Part shown: positions 5,444-12,941 of the stretch, piece by piece | Layout of the letters: every line of letters begins with the position of its first letter | How positions within the stretch are numbered: position 1 is the stretch's first letter | NCBI GenBank assembly: GCA_945883455.1 | Contig: CAMCXJ010000041.1 | Span: 1-14,826 of the forward strand | Direction: 5' to 3' | DNA: 14,826 nucleotides | Origin: Prosthecobacter debontii | GTDB taxonomy: Bacteria; Verrucomicrobiota; Verrucomicrobiia; Verrucomicrobiales; Akkermansiaceae | Program-made: the position numbers and the translations under genes | Notes under the pieces: generated by a model | Seen by the model: the letters and a program-made list of their open reading frames with translations, nothing else | Told to the model about the DNA's origin: nothing | Database searches by the model: none

Positions 5444-8364
5444 AACCATCCAAGGAAAGCCCGCTGTGGGATGAGATCAATCGCCTGCGCCGCGATCTGA
5501 CGGATCTCAGCGACCGCCACCACGCCGAGTTCATGCGGATCAGCATCCGCATAGCGGATCTGGAATCGCAGCTTGGAAAAGCGGAAGCGCACGGCTCCGC
5601 CACACCGCCGCCGTTGCCGAAGGCGGTGATTCCCGAAAAACGCCCGCACATGCCAGCCCTCACCGAGGCACGCCTGAAGGTCACCCCCGAAAAGGTGGAG
5701 GCCGCTCCCATTTCTCCCACTCCCTCCATCCCACCCTCTCCCACTCCTCTTCCATGTGCTCCCGAAAGCTCCTTCGAACTCGATTTCGGAAAAGTGTGGT
5801 TCGTCCGCATCGGCATCGTGATCCTCCTGACAGGTTTGGTTTTCCTCGGAAACTACGCCTACCAGAACTGGATCCGGGAAATGTCGAACGGCGCCCGCCT
5901 CGCCGCGCTGTTCGGCTGTGCGCTGGCCTTGGTGGAAACGGGAAGGCGGCTCGCTGCGAAGGAAAGCCTCAGCCGCTTTGGCGAGGTGTTGCTGGCGGGC
6001 GGCATGGCGTTTTTCTACTACTGCACCTTCGCCGCGCATCATGTCGCTCGGCTGAAAGTGATCGATAGCCCCGCCCTCGGAGCGATCCTGCTCACCGCCG
6101 CCGCGCTGGCCATCGCCGCAGTATCATGGCTGCGCCAGGCGAAGGCCACCGCCGTCCTCGGCATCGTCCTCGCCTCCTACGCGACGATGCTCCAGCCCAT
6201 CGGCTGGATGTCCTGCCTGTCGAATCTCCTGCTCGGCGGCCTCGGCCTATTCTTCATGCTCCGCCCCGGTTGGTCGGGGCCGGGCTGGGCGTCCATGCTC
6301 GGCACCTACGGCGCGTTTTTCGGCTGGCAGTTCCTCGGTGCTTACGATGCCTCCGGTGGAAATATCCGCACGGATGATCCCGCCACCCTCTGGTTTTTGC
6401 CGCCGGTTTGGGTCATGTTTGCCATCCCCGGCTCGCTGGACCGTTTCCGCAAAAGCCTGTCCGACCGCGCCCGGGCGTGGTTCACCGCCCTGAACAACGC
6501 CTTCTTCTTCCTGCTCTTCTCCGGCGTCTGGCTGCCCCAAAACGGCGAGGATGGTTATTGGAAAGTGGCCGCCGTTTTCGGCGGCATGCTCATCGTCCTC
6601 GGCATCCTCGGCCGCCGCCAGAATGCCACCGCCGGAGGCGTGAACATCGGCCAAGGCATCGCCCTCGCCACCTTCGCCATCATCCTGAAACTGGAAGGCC
6701 AGAATCTCGCGCTGGTGCTCGCCTTCGAGTCGCTCGCACTGGCCATCGCGGCATGGAAATTCCGGGGGAAATGCGAGTCCGTTTTCTCGCTCCTCTGCGG
6801 GCTCGGCGCGACGGGAATCATCCTCGCCTACAACGATTTTTTCCATTTTCTCTACGGCCGTGATCCCATCCCGGTCTGGAGCGCGGCAGTTACTGCAACC
6901 CTAGTAGTATCGACTTCCATCATCACCGCATGGAAATCCGGAGATGGGTCGCCGTTCGGAAAATTCATCCGTGTTTCCGCCTGCCTCCTCTTCCTGGCCG
7001 CCGCAATCATAGCCAGCCATCTCTGCGTGTTCCGGCTTGATGCCCCGTGGAAACTCGTCACCGCGATCGTGCTCTCCGTTGCGATGGCCATCGGCTCCCT
7101 GGAACTCGATGTGAAACGCCGCCAACCCGAGTTTTTGTGGGGCTCGCTGTGGTTCCTTGGTTTGGGTGCTTTTCTTCCCGTGTCATCGGGTTTCGGAGAA
7201 TTGGCAAGCTGGCCCCTGTTCGCCGCAGCCGGGCTGTCGTTGCTCGGCTGCCGGTTCTGGCAGCACCGCACAAAGGGCGGGTGCGCACTGCACGATCCCG
7301 CCTGGTATCCCGGCCTCGGCGCTTTCGCCTTCGCCCTCGCGGTTCCCTTTTTCCTCTGGCTCATCTGCGGGAAAACCGCGGGCGGATTCCTGCTGATCCC
7401 GGATGATGTCGGCCTCGCCCTCGGCCTGAACCAGCTCTGCGCGTTGCTCCTGGTTCCCATCGCGCTCGCCATGAGTTGCCCTCGCCTGGTGCGGACGGCG
7501 GGCGTGTATTCGTGCTACACCTTGGGATACCTGTTCGTCCTGCCCTCCGGAAACGCTCCGGTGGTTTTCGGCGCATCCCTGCTCGCCGTGGCCTCCGCCG
7601 CCCTTGTTCTCAGCCCGTGGGGGAAACGTGTGGTCGGCGAGGACGGGCCGGTTTCCTCCTCCATTTTCCGGCTCTCAGCCTTCGTCTCCTATTGCACCGC
7701 ATGGCATGCCTTCGCGCCCGGCGCTTGGACGGATTTCCTCGCGCTCAGCTCCATCGCGCTGACCATCGTCTCTGTTGTCATGAAGCGGAAGATGTTCGTC
7801 GAGTGCCTCGGCTTCATCGCCATCGCGCTGCTGGGTCTTGTCTTTGAAATGCTTGGCAGCCCGTGGTGGCGGATCGAAGGAGCGGAGACATGGCGCGGCA
7901 TTTTGGTCGTATTGGCCATGCTCGCGCTGATCTTCACCTATCGCCAGCGCCCCGCCCTCATCTCCGATCCGCAGACCAGGAAATCCGCCATCGCTGCGCT
8001 GGCCGGTCTCACCTGCCTCGTCGCCACGCTCTGGGCGACGCAGATGCAGGTTTGGCGCTTCGGCTGGAAACCGGCCGCCGTGCTCTGGACGATCTTCGGC
8101 TTCGCCTTCGTCAGCGCCGGGCTCTGGCAACGCCTGCACATCCTGCGCGTCTGCGGCTTCGGCCTGCTCATCGTTTCCTTCTGCAAGCTCTTCGCCATGG
8201 ATGTCTGGGATTTCACCACCTTCATGCGCGTGGTTTCCTTCATCGTCCTCGGCGCGGCGCTGATCCTGCTCGGCCTGTTTTACAATAAGTTCTCAGAGGC
8301 CATCAAAGCCTTGCTGGATGACGAGAGGGAGCCGCGCGGGAATGGCCAGCCGTTCAAGGATTAA
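5440..8364 (+). CDS. DUF2339 family large polytopic membrane protein
   Basis: The 974-residue product matches the architecture of the DUF2339 family of predicted membrane proteins; its function is unknown. Residues 8-50 form a heptad-like coiled coil (DEINRLRRDL onward). A Pro-rich linker with PTPS-type repeats follows (55-110). From WFVRIGIVILLTG (120-132) to near the C-terminus there are more than twenty hydrophobic segments with few long loops. The C-terminus is short and charged. The start at ATG 5440 overlaps the lnt stop by four bases; reading further upstream would run through lnt in another frame. Placement directly behind lnt suggests an envelope function, but this is inference from context only. 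Its last 11 bp overlap the 3' end of the convergent toxin gene. Confidence 0.88.
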   Translation: MKPSKESPLWDEINRLRRDLTDLSDRHHAEFMRISIRIADLESQLGKAEAHGSATPPPLPKAVIPEKRPHMPALTEARLKVTPEKVEAAPISPTPSIPPSPTPLPCAPESSFELDFGKVWFVRIGIVILLTGLVFLGNYAYQNWIREMSNGARLAALFGCALALVETGRRLAAKESLSRFGEVLLAGGMAFFYYCTFAAHHVARLKVIDSPALGAILLTAAALAIAAVSWLRQAKATAVLGIVLASYATMLQPIGWMSCLSNLLLGGLGLFFMLRPGWSGPGWASMLGTYGAFFGWQFLGAYDASGGNIRTDDPATLWFLPPVWVMFAIPGSLDRFRKSLSDRARAWFTALNNAFFFLLFSGVWLPQNGEDGYWKVAAVFGGMLIVLGILGRRQNATAGGVNIGQGIALATFAIILKLEGQNLALVLAFESLALAIAAWKFRGKCESVFSLLCGLGATGIILAYNDFFHFLYGRDPIPVWSAAVTATLVVSTSIITAWKSGDGSPFGKFIRVSACLLFLAAAIIASHLCVFRLDAPWKLVTAIVLSVAMAIGSLELDVKRRQPEFLWGSLWFLGLGAFLPVSSGFGELASWPLFAAAGLSLLGCRFWQHRTKGGCALHDPAWYPGLGAFAFALAVPFFLWLICGKTAGGFLLIPDDVGLALGLNQLCALLLVPIALAMSCPRLVRTAGVYSCYTLGYLFVLPSGNAPVVFGASLLAVASAALVLSPWGKRVVGEDGPVSSSIFRLSAFVSYCTAWHAFAPGAWTDFLALSSIALTIVSVVMKRKMFVECLGFIAIALLGLVFEMLGSPWWRIEGAETWRGILVVLAMLALIFTYRQRPALISDPQTRKSAIAALAGLTCLVATLWATQMQVWRFGWKPAAVLWTIFGFAFVSAGLWQRLHILRVCGFGLLIVSFCKLFAMDVWDFTTFMRVVSFIVLGAALILLGLFYNKFSEAIKALLDDEREPRGNGQPFKD

Positions 8365-8785
8365 CCCGAAGACCGACTTCAGAAGCCAATGCCCGCTGCC
8401 GCCTGTCGAAGCTCCAGAATTCCTTCGCTCCCGACTCCAAAGCAGCGGCCACGTGGACGATATCGAAGGTTCGGGTCCGCTTTTCAGATGAGTGCGCTCT
8501 GCTTAAGCCGATGGATCGCCGCAAAACACGATCCCAGTCAGGCTCCCGAACGACGCAGAACCCGGAGCGCTCCATGCACTCCAGTTCGTCCCAGGATTCC
8601 GCCGCCATGCTTTCATCCACATCTCCATCCGCCACCCTGAGACGGATCGCGTTGCAGACTTCCAGTTTCAAAAGGCGGTTCAGCAGGAGCGGAGCGACTT
8701 GCACCGATGTCAGATCCGTGGCTTTGTCGCTGTTGGAGTCGCTCATCAGGAGCGAGGCGAGAACGCTGGTGTCCGCGTACACCAT
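8354..8785 (-). CDS. VapC-like PIN-domain toxin (ribonuclease)
   Basis: PIN-domain toxins are Mg2+-dependent ribonucleases held inactive by the cognate antitoxin. The 143-residue product has the expected acidic residues: Asp5 in YADTSVL, Glu42 in KLEVCNAIR, Asp108 in FDIVHVAAAL and Asp127 in WSFDRRQ. The active site therefore appears complete. It starts one base after the antitoxin stop codon (TAA-C-ATG), so the two are translationally coupled. Its 3' end overlaps the last 11 bp of the convergent DUF2339 gene, and no terminator is visible between them. The length is typical for VapC. The RNA target cannot be predicted from sequence. Confidence 0.92.
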   Translation of the reverse strand: MVYADTSVLASLLMSDSNSDKATDLTSVQVAPLLLNRLLKLEVCNAIRLRVADGDVDESMAAESWDELECMERSGFCVVREPDWDRVLRRSIGLSRAHSSEKRTRTFDIVHVAAALESGAKEFWSFDRRQRALASEVGLRVNP

Positions 8786-8786
8786 G

Positions 8787-9038
8787 TTACCAGCGATAGC
8801 CCTCCCGGTCTAAATCCACCGCACTCCCTTCGATCTTCGGCATTGAGGCGAGAAACTTCCTTCGCTCCTGCGTCCATGCCGCCCAATCCAGTTTCTTCTC
8901 CTCCGGATGTAGGATCGGCGTGATCTTGCACACCTCCTCTCCGCGCCGCGTCAGGACGATCTCCTGACCGCTCTCCCGCACCTCGTTCACCAGCTTGGAA
9001 AGATGGTGCTGCGCTTCCCGGATTGTGGCTGTTTTCAT
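8787..9038 (-). CDS. Phd/YefM-type antitoxin, partner of the PIN toxin
   Basis: The 83-residue product has the N-terminal DNA-binding fold of the Phd/YefM family: KTATIREAQHHLSKLVNEV (2-20) followed by the strand-turn EIVLTRRGEEVCKI (26-39). A charged C-terminal tail (about 45-83) would wrap the toxin. Antitoxin before toxin with a 1-bp gap is the classical vapBC order. Such antitoxins normally repress their own promoter, and the 12-bp palindrome at 9038-9049, touching the start codon, is a candidate operator. The ATG at 9036-9038 gives the standard length for the family. Confidence 0.9.
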   Translation of the reverse strand: MKTATIREAQHHLSKLVNEVRESGQEIVLTRRGEEVCKITPILHPEEKKLDWAAWTQERRKFLASMPKIEGSAVDLDREGYRW

Positions 9039-9049
9039 TTGTTAACAAA
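9038..9049. promoter_or_regulatory. Palindrome TTTGTTAACAAA, candidate antitoxin operator
   Basis: A perfect 12-bp palindrome ends on the first base of the antitoxin ATG. It lies just downstream of the predicted -10 element, at the expected transcription start. Toxin-antitoxin complexes commonly bind palindromes at this position. Only one copy is present. Confidence 0.5.
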
Positions 9050-9075
9050 CATGACGCACAAGGTGCTCAGGTCAA
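9048..9075 (-). promoter_or_regulatory. Predicted promoter of the toxin-antitoxin operon
   Basis: On the minus strand TTGACC (9075-9070, five of six) is followed by a 16-nt spacer and CATGTT (9053-9048, three of six). The transcription start would fall inside the palindrome, a few bases before the antitoxin ATG. It fits in the 46-bp gap behind the upstream gene. Confidence 0.4.
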
Positions 9076-9084
9076 GCGGCAACA

Positions 9085-10101
9085 TCACACCCCGAGCATC
9101 AGCGAAATGTGCTCGGCGGTGAGCTCGCCCATGGATTTGCAGTCGCGGAAATCCGTGGTGCCGTGCATGCGGTCGAGCTCGAGGGCGAGGCGCTGGACAT
9201 GTTCCACAGGGGCGATTTCCTCCCGCCGCATGATGCCGAGGAGGGCGCGCAGCCGGGTGGATTCTACCTTCGCGCGGCGGGTCATCTGGGCGTGTTCCTC
9301 ACTAACGTATTGGTCGATGGATTTGCGGTTCAGCACCTCGAAGGCGAGGCGCGTGACAGGGCGGTTTGAACCGAAGCGGAAGGCGAGGTAGATGTTGCCG
9401 TTGCCCTCGTAGGATTGCTGGTCGAAATCAATGGGGCGGACGCGGTATTGCACTTCCTCGAAATCTGGCGTGATATCGACGACGTAGTTCACGCTGCGCA
9501 TATCACCGAGCAGGCGGATGAAGGAACGCTCGGTGAATTTCGTGAATTCCTTGGCGATGCGGACTTTGTTGAGCTTCGGATCCGGCAGGTAATCGCGCAG
9601 GAAAACATCGCCCGGCACGCCCGCGATGTGCTCCTCGATGAGGGTGTTGCCCTTGACCATGTAGTTGATCCGGTTCGGCGAAAGGATGTGCTCCAGCTCC
9701 AGGCCGTAGATGCGCGAGGCGTCGGCCTGCTTGACGTAAAAGTAGTCGGAGTTGTCGTTGAAAAGGTTGGTGACGCGGATGCGGAAGGGTTTGGAATTTC
9801 CGAAATCCCCGTAGTCGATCCGATCCACCAGCAGGTGCTCGTGCTCGACGGCGTTGCGCCCGAGCTTGAGCTCGCTGTAAATACGAATCAGCCGTGGTCG
9901 CATTTCCGCGAGGACTTCGGGCGGATACATCACAGTCAGCCAAAGCGTTTCGCGCCCCTGTGGGTCGTCGTAAGGCATGGCTCCCGTGAACCGAGTCAGC
10001 TCCGAATAGACCCGCGGAATGTCCCGCAGCCGGTCAAAGCGGTAAAGGTATTGCCGCAACGGCTGGGAAACCTCATACATGATTTTTCGCGCCGGGATCA
10101 T
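9085..10101 (-). CDS. Protein of unknown function with kinase/phosphotransferase-fold landmarks
   Basis: I do not recognise a named family. The 338-residue product is soluble, with no signal peptide or membrane helix. Several segments occur in the order seen in aminoglycoside-phosphotransferase/protein-kinase-like folds. These are a strand with Lys124 (FYVKQAD), a helix with acidic residues (GLELEH, 133-138), a hinge-like EEHIAGVPGD (156-165), a catalytic-loop-like GDMRSVNYVVD (199-209), and PIDFDQQ (223-229) resembling the metal-binding Asp strand. Asp200, Asn205 and Asp225 would be the catalytic set. The N-terminal 100 residues and the helical C-terminus (about 260-338) match nothing I know. 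The ATG at 10099-10101 is used; Met8 is an alternative start. It stands alone between the toxin-antitoxin operon and the rplI terminator, so context gives no substrate. Confidence 0.85.
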   Translation of the reverse strand: MIPARKIMYEVSQPLRQYLYRFDRLRDIPRVYSELTRFTGAMPYDDPQGRETLWLTVMYPPEVLAEMRPRLIRIYSELKLGRNAVEHEHLLVDRIDYGDFGNSKPFRIRVTNLFNDNSDYFYVKQADASRIYGLELEHILSPNRINYMVKGNTLIEEHIAGVPGDVFLRDYLPDPKLNKVRIAKEFTKFTERSFIRLLGDMRSVNYVVDITPDFEEVQYRVRPIDFDQQSYEGNGNIYLAFRFGSNRPVTRLAFEVLNRKSIDQYVSEEHAQMTRRAKVESTRLRALLGIMRREEIAPVEHVQRLALELDRMHGTTDFRDCKSMGELTAEHISLMLGV

Positions 10102-10154
10102 CTTGTGGGAAACCTTAAATTTTAAACCCTAAACTCCAAGGAAGAAGAAAGACC

Positions 10155-10197
10155 GGGGACAGGATGTCCCCGCGACGGACTGGGACTCCAAGTCCCA
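10155..10197. repeat. Pair of perfect 7-bp hairpins with 3-nt loops
   Basis: GGGGACA-GGA-TGTCCCC (10155-10171) and TGGGACT-CCA-AGTCCCA (10181-10197) are two perfect stem-loops nine bases apart. They sit downstream of rplI and its terminator. Neither is followed by a T-tract, so they are more like REP-type palindromes than terminators. The same stem/loop geometry occurs at 20-38. Confidence 0.8.
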
Positions 10198-10203
10198 GCC
10201 ACG

Positions 10204-10239
10204 GAAAATAAAAAGGCCGATCCCTTTCGGAACCGGCCT
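10204..10239 (-). terminator. Rho-independent terminator of rplI
   Basis: On the minus strand AGGCCGGTTCC pairs with GGATCGGCCT, with one bulged position, around the loop GAAAG (hairpin 10239-10214). It is followed by TTTTTATTTT. It lies 35 bp beyond the rplI stop codon and is the clearest intrinsic terminator in the window. Confidence 0.88.
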
Positions 10240-10273
10240 CTTCATTGATGTTTAAAGTTTAAAACTTAAAGTT

Positions 10274-10744
10274 TCAGTCCTCTTCCGTCACATCGCCCGC
10301 ATCGACGGTGATGGTGAGGGTCGCGGTGACTTGGGCGTTGAGTTTGATTTCCACGGCGGTCTTGCCGGATTTCTTGATCGGCTTGTCGAGTTGGATGGAA
10401 TGGCGGTCGATGGAGATTCCCGCGGCTTCCAGTTCCTTGTGGATGTCCATGTTCGTGACGGAGCCGAACGCCTTGCCGCCTTGGCCGGTGGAAAGGGTGA
10501 AGGACGGCTTGAGCTTGCCGATCTTGGTGGCGAGCTCTTGGGCGACGACGATTTCCTCGGCTTCGCGTTGGGCACGGCTGGTCTTGAGGGCTTCGACGTG
10601 GCGGAGGTTCGCCTTGGTCGCTTCGTAGGCCTTGCCTTGCGGGACGAGGTAGTTGCGGGCGTATCCGGCGCGGACTTTGACGACATCGGCTTCGGCTCCA
10701 AGGCCTTCGATTTTTTCTTTGAGGATGACTTGTGCGTTGGCCAT
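10274..10744 (-). CDS. rplI: 50S ribosomal protein L9
   Basis: L9 binds 23S rRNA at the base of the L1 stalk and reaches out from the large subunit; it helps maintain reading frame. The 156-residue product has the N-terminal RNA-binding domain with the L9 signature from Gly14 to Ala39 (core RAGYARNYLVPQGKA). A charged connecting helix (about 40-75) and a C-terminal domain (about 76-150) with FGSVTNMDI follow. The length is standard. The ATG at 10742-10744 follows a predicted 25-nt leader without a clear Shine-Dalgarno sequence. It has its own promoter and a strong terminator, so it is a single-gene transcript here, unlike the common rpsF-rpsR-rplI arrangement. Confidence 0.97.
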   Translation of the reverse strand: MANAQVILKEKIEGLGAEADVVKVRAGYARNYLVPQGKAYEATKANLRHVEALKTSRAQREAEEIVVAQELATKIGKLKPSFTLSTGQGGKAFGSVTNMDIHKELEAAGISIDRHSIQLDKPIKKSGKTAVEIKLNAQVTATLTITVDAGDVTEED

Positions 10745-10776
10745 GGTGGAAGAGGATTGTTTAGAAACGGGCGGCG

Positions 10777-10805
10777 GATTTAGGCTCGGCCGCGGGTTGC
10801 GTCAA
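10777..10805 (-). promoter_or_regulatory. Predicted sigma-70-like promoter of rplI
   Basis: On the minus strand TTGACG (10805-10800), a 17-nt GC-rich spacer and TAAATC (10782-10777) give near-consensus elements with optimal spacing. The -10 lies 32 bp before the rplI ATG, giving a leader of about 25 nt. This is the best promoter in the window. Confidence 0.65.
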
Positions 10806-10866
10806 GGAGAATCCTGCCGCCCGAGGCCGCAACGGGTGATTTTTTTGAAAAACGGGGGATAGGGAG

Positions 10867-11712
10867 TTAGGGTGCTTCCTCCGCCGACATGTCCCGGAGC
10901 TTGTCGAGATAGGCGTTTTGCGGGCGGGGTTTCACCGGACGGGTTTCCTCGGCGAGCATGCCGTTTACGCGGTGTTGGCTGGTTTCGATGAGTTCGGCGA
11001 TGAGCTCGGCTTCCGGGAGATTTTTCCAATACCGCTTGGGCATTTCGGTTTGCATCATCTTCACTTTGAGGCGGGCGGGGTTGAAAATGCTGCGGTAATA
11101 GGTGAGCCAGGCGGCCTCGAGGGCGTCGGGGCTGTCGATGGGGTTTTCGGCGAGGCCGGGGGTGAAGGTGAGGCGGGTGCCGTTCCAGTGGGCGCAGCCT
11201 TTCGGGGTGAAAATGCTCCAGTCCATGTTGGCGAAGCGCTTTTTGAAGAAGGGCGCGCCGGCCTCGACGATAAAATGATCCGGCTCGAACCAGGCGGCGT
11301 AGCGTTCGCGGCCGGTTTCCGCGTCGGTATCGATGAGCCGGAACCGGACGAAGGCGTGCATCTTGTGGATCTCGCGGCGCACGGCCTTTTCCAACAGCCT
11401 CGCCTTCGCAATGTCAGGATCGGTGGCGATGCCGGGAAGATGTTTTTCGCCGCCGCGGGTGACTCGCCAAAGGATGCGGTAAAGCAGGCCCCAGCGCGTG
11501 GGATCGCGGTGGCAGGCGACGCTTTGTGCCATGTCCACTAAGGCGGCGGGGACTTTCAGGTTCATCGGCGGCTTCTCGCGCATGTCCGATGATGCGAACA
11601 GCCCAGCTTCCGCCTCCCACAGGATTTCATCAGGCGGGACAGCCTCACTAAGCATCCTCCGCGCGGCTTCTCGCCAGGATGTGAAATTTTTCCCCGGATC
11701 AACGGATCTCAT
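10867..11712 (-). CDS. DUF4130 / TIGR03915-type putative DNA repair protein, radical-SAM partner
   Basis: This is the partner protein found beside the UDG-linked radical-SAM proteins; its biochemical role is unknown. The 281 residues match the family throughout: FTSWREAARRML (10-21), a PPDEILWEAEAGLF stretch (26-39), HRDPTRWGLLYRILWR (68-83), HAFVRFR (119-125), AWFEPDHFI (140-148), FFKKRFANMDWSIFTP (155-170) and IFNPARL (209-215) followed by EMPKRYW (223-229). The start is the ATG at 11710-11712; upstream codons read through the end of the radical-SAM gene. It overlaps that gene by 14 bp, so the two are translationally coupled. In many bacteria this domain is fused to a uracil-DNA glycosylase domain. 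Here the protein ends after about 280 residues with no such domain. Confidence 0.9.
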   Translation of the reverse strand: MRSVDPGKNFTSWREAARRMLSEAVPPDEILWEAEAGLFASSDMREKPPMNLKVPAALVDMAQSVACHRDPTRWGLLYRILWRVTRGGEKHLPGIATDPDIAKARLLEKAVRREIHKMHAFVRFRLIDTDAETGRERYAAWFEPDHFIVEAGAPFFKKRFANMDWSIFTPKGCAHWNGTRLTFTPGLAENPIDSPDALEAAWLTYYRSIFNPARLKVKMMQTEMPKRYWKNLPEAELIAELIETSQHRVNGMLAEETRPVKPRPQNAYLDKLRDMSAEEAP

Positions 11713-12940
11713 GCGGCGCGAAGAGGTCGAGTTGCTGCGGCTTTGGCAGGAAACGGGCGCGGAGGCGGTCGGAATCCAACAGGAGAGCTGAGGGATTATG
11801 GTCAACGGTGATGAGGAAGGGTTGCACCTTTTTCAGCGAAATCCGGAGCCGGATGAGATCGGCCAAGCGGATTTTCCCGAAGCGGCGGATGTGCAGGATG
11901 CGATCCACATTGCGCACGCCGAGGCCGGGGACGCGGAGGAGGTTCTCGCGGCTGGCGGTTTGGACATCGACGGGGAAGTCCTGCCGGTTGCGGAGCGCCC
12001 AGGCGAGTTTCGGATCGAGATCGAGGTCGAGGTTCGGCGTCTCTGGCGTGAGGATTTCCGAGGTCTTGAAGCCGTAGAACCGCATCAGCCAATCCGCTTG
12101 GTAAAGCCGGTGCTCGCGGACAAGGGGCGGGGCTTTGAGCGGCAGAACGCTCGACGGCTCCGGGATAGGGCTGAAGGCGGAATAGTAAACGCGCCGCATC
12201 TTAAAATTTCCGTAAAGATCGTCGGAGCGCGCTAGGAAATCCGCGTCGGTAGAGGCGTCCGCGCCTACTATGACTTGCGTACTTTGGCCGGTGGCGTGGC
12301 GGAGTTTCTTATCGCCGTTTTTACGGCGCTCGTGGGCTTCATCGAGCTTGATGCGAATGCGACCCATCGCGTGACGGGTGCGGTTGATGTTTTTCTCAGG
12401 CGCTAAAATATCGAGGGATTTCTGGGTCGGGAGTTCAAGGTTGATGCTGATGCGGTCGGCGTAGCGCGCGGCGATCTCGATCAGCTCCGGGGAGGCTTCG
12501 GGGATGGTTTTCAGATGGATGTAGCCGCGGAAATCATAGGTCTCGCGCAGGGTGCGGGCGACGGCGATGACCATTTCCATGGTGTGGTCGGCGTTGCGGA
12601 TGATGCCGGAGCTGAGGAACAGCCCTTCGATGTAGTTCCGCTTGTAAAAATCGAGCGTGAGTTTCACCACCTCCTCCGCGGTGAACGCGGCGCGGCGGAC
12701 GTTGCTGGAGCGGCGGTTGATGCAGTAGTGGCAATCGTAGATGCAGAGGTTCGTCAGCAGCACTTTTAGCAACGAGATGCAGCGCCCGTCTGGCGCGTAG
12801 CTGTGACAAATGCCCGCGCCGCCGGTGGAGCCGACGCCTTTGCCGCCGAGCGAATTACCCCGCACAGCTCCCGAACTGGCGCAGGAGGCATCGTATTTGG
12901 CGGCGTCGGCGAGGATGGCTAGTTTGGATTCAAGTTCCAT
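11699..12940 (-). CDS. Radical-SAM putative DNA modification/repair protein (TIGR03916-like)
   Basis: Radical-SAM enzymes use a [4Fe-4S] cluster to split S-adenosylmethionine; the substrate of this subgroup is unknown but is thought to be DNA-related. In the 413 residues the cluster motif is CIYDCHYC (Cys66, Cys70, Cys73). Three further N-terminal cysteines (20, 45, 54), including GICHSYAPDGRC, are typical of the subgroup and may bind a second centre. The barrel continues to about residue 290. A helix-hairpin-helix follows at about 331-360 (LLRVPGLGVRNVDRIL), implying DNA contact. The ATG at 12938-12940 is preferred. Immediately upstream is a LexA-type box, so SOS control is likely. It is the first gene of a two-gene operon with the DUF4130 protein. 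Assignment to the subgroup is strong; the exact reaction is unknown. Confidence 0.92.
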   Translation of the reverse strand: MELESKLAILADAAKYDASCASSGAVRGNSLGGKGVGSTGGAGICHSYAPDGRCISLLKVLLTNLCIYDCHYCINRRSSNVRRAAFTAEEVVKLTLDFYKRNYIEGLFLSSGIIRNADHTMEMVIAVARTLRETYDFRGYIHLKTIPEASPELIEIAARYADRISINLELPTQKSLDILAPEKNINRTRHAMGRIRIKLDEAHERRKNGDKKLRHATGQSTQVIVGADASTDADFLARSDDLYGNFKMRRVYYSAFSPIPEPSSVLPLKAPPLVREHRLYQADWLMRFYGFKTSEILTPETPNLDLDLDPKLAWALRNRQDFPVDVQTASRENLLRVPGLGVRNVDRILHIRRFGKIRLADLIRLRISLKKVQPFLITVDHNPSALLLDSDRLRARFLPKPQQLDLFAPHEIR

Positions 12941-12941
12941 G

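Larger units (their letters stand above)
10109..10275. repeat. Inverted-repeat cassette enclosing two hairpins and the rplI terminator
   Basis: The 26-bp segments 10109-10134 and 10250-10275 are inverted copies of each other with 22 of 26 matches. Each is built from AT-rich heptamers (TTTAAAG, TTTAAAA, CTTAAAG type). Between them lie the two hairpins at 10155-10197 and the terminator at 10204-10239. The right copy overlaps the rplI stop codon. It looks like a small non-coding mobile or REP-like unit, but no target-site duplication is evident and no second copy is in the window. Confidence 0.55.

Noticed and set aside
9415..10125. A 236-codon plus-strand open frame opposite the kinase-like gene
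   Set aside because: It is antisense to a gene with coherent fold landmarks. It is a by-product of GC-rich codon structure and shows no domain of its own.
10745..10866. A terminator for the radical-SAM/DUF4130 operon before rplI
   Set aside because: Only a short AT-only pairing (TTTTT/AAAAA region near 10842-10855) is present, with no stable GC stem.
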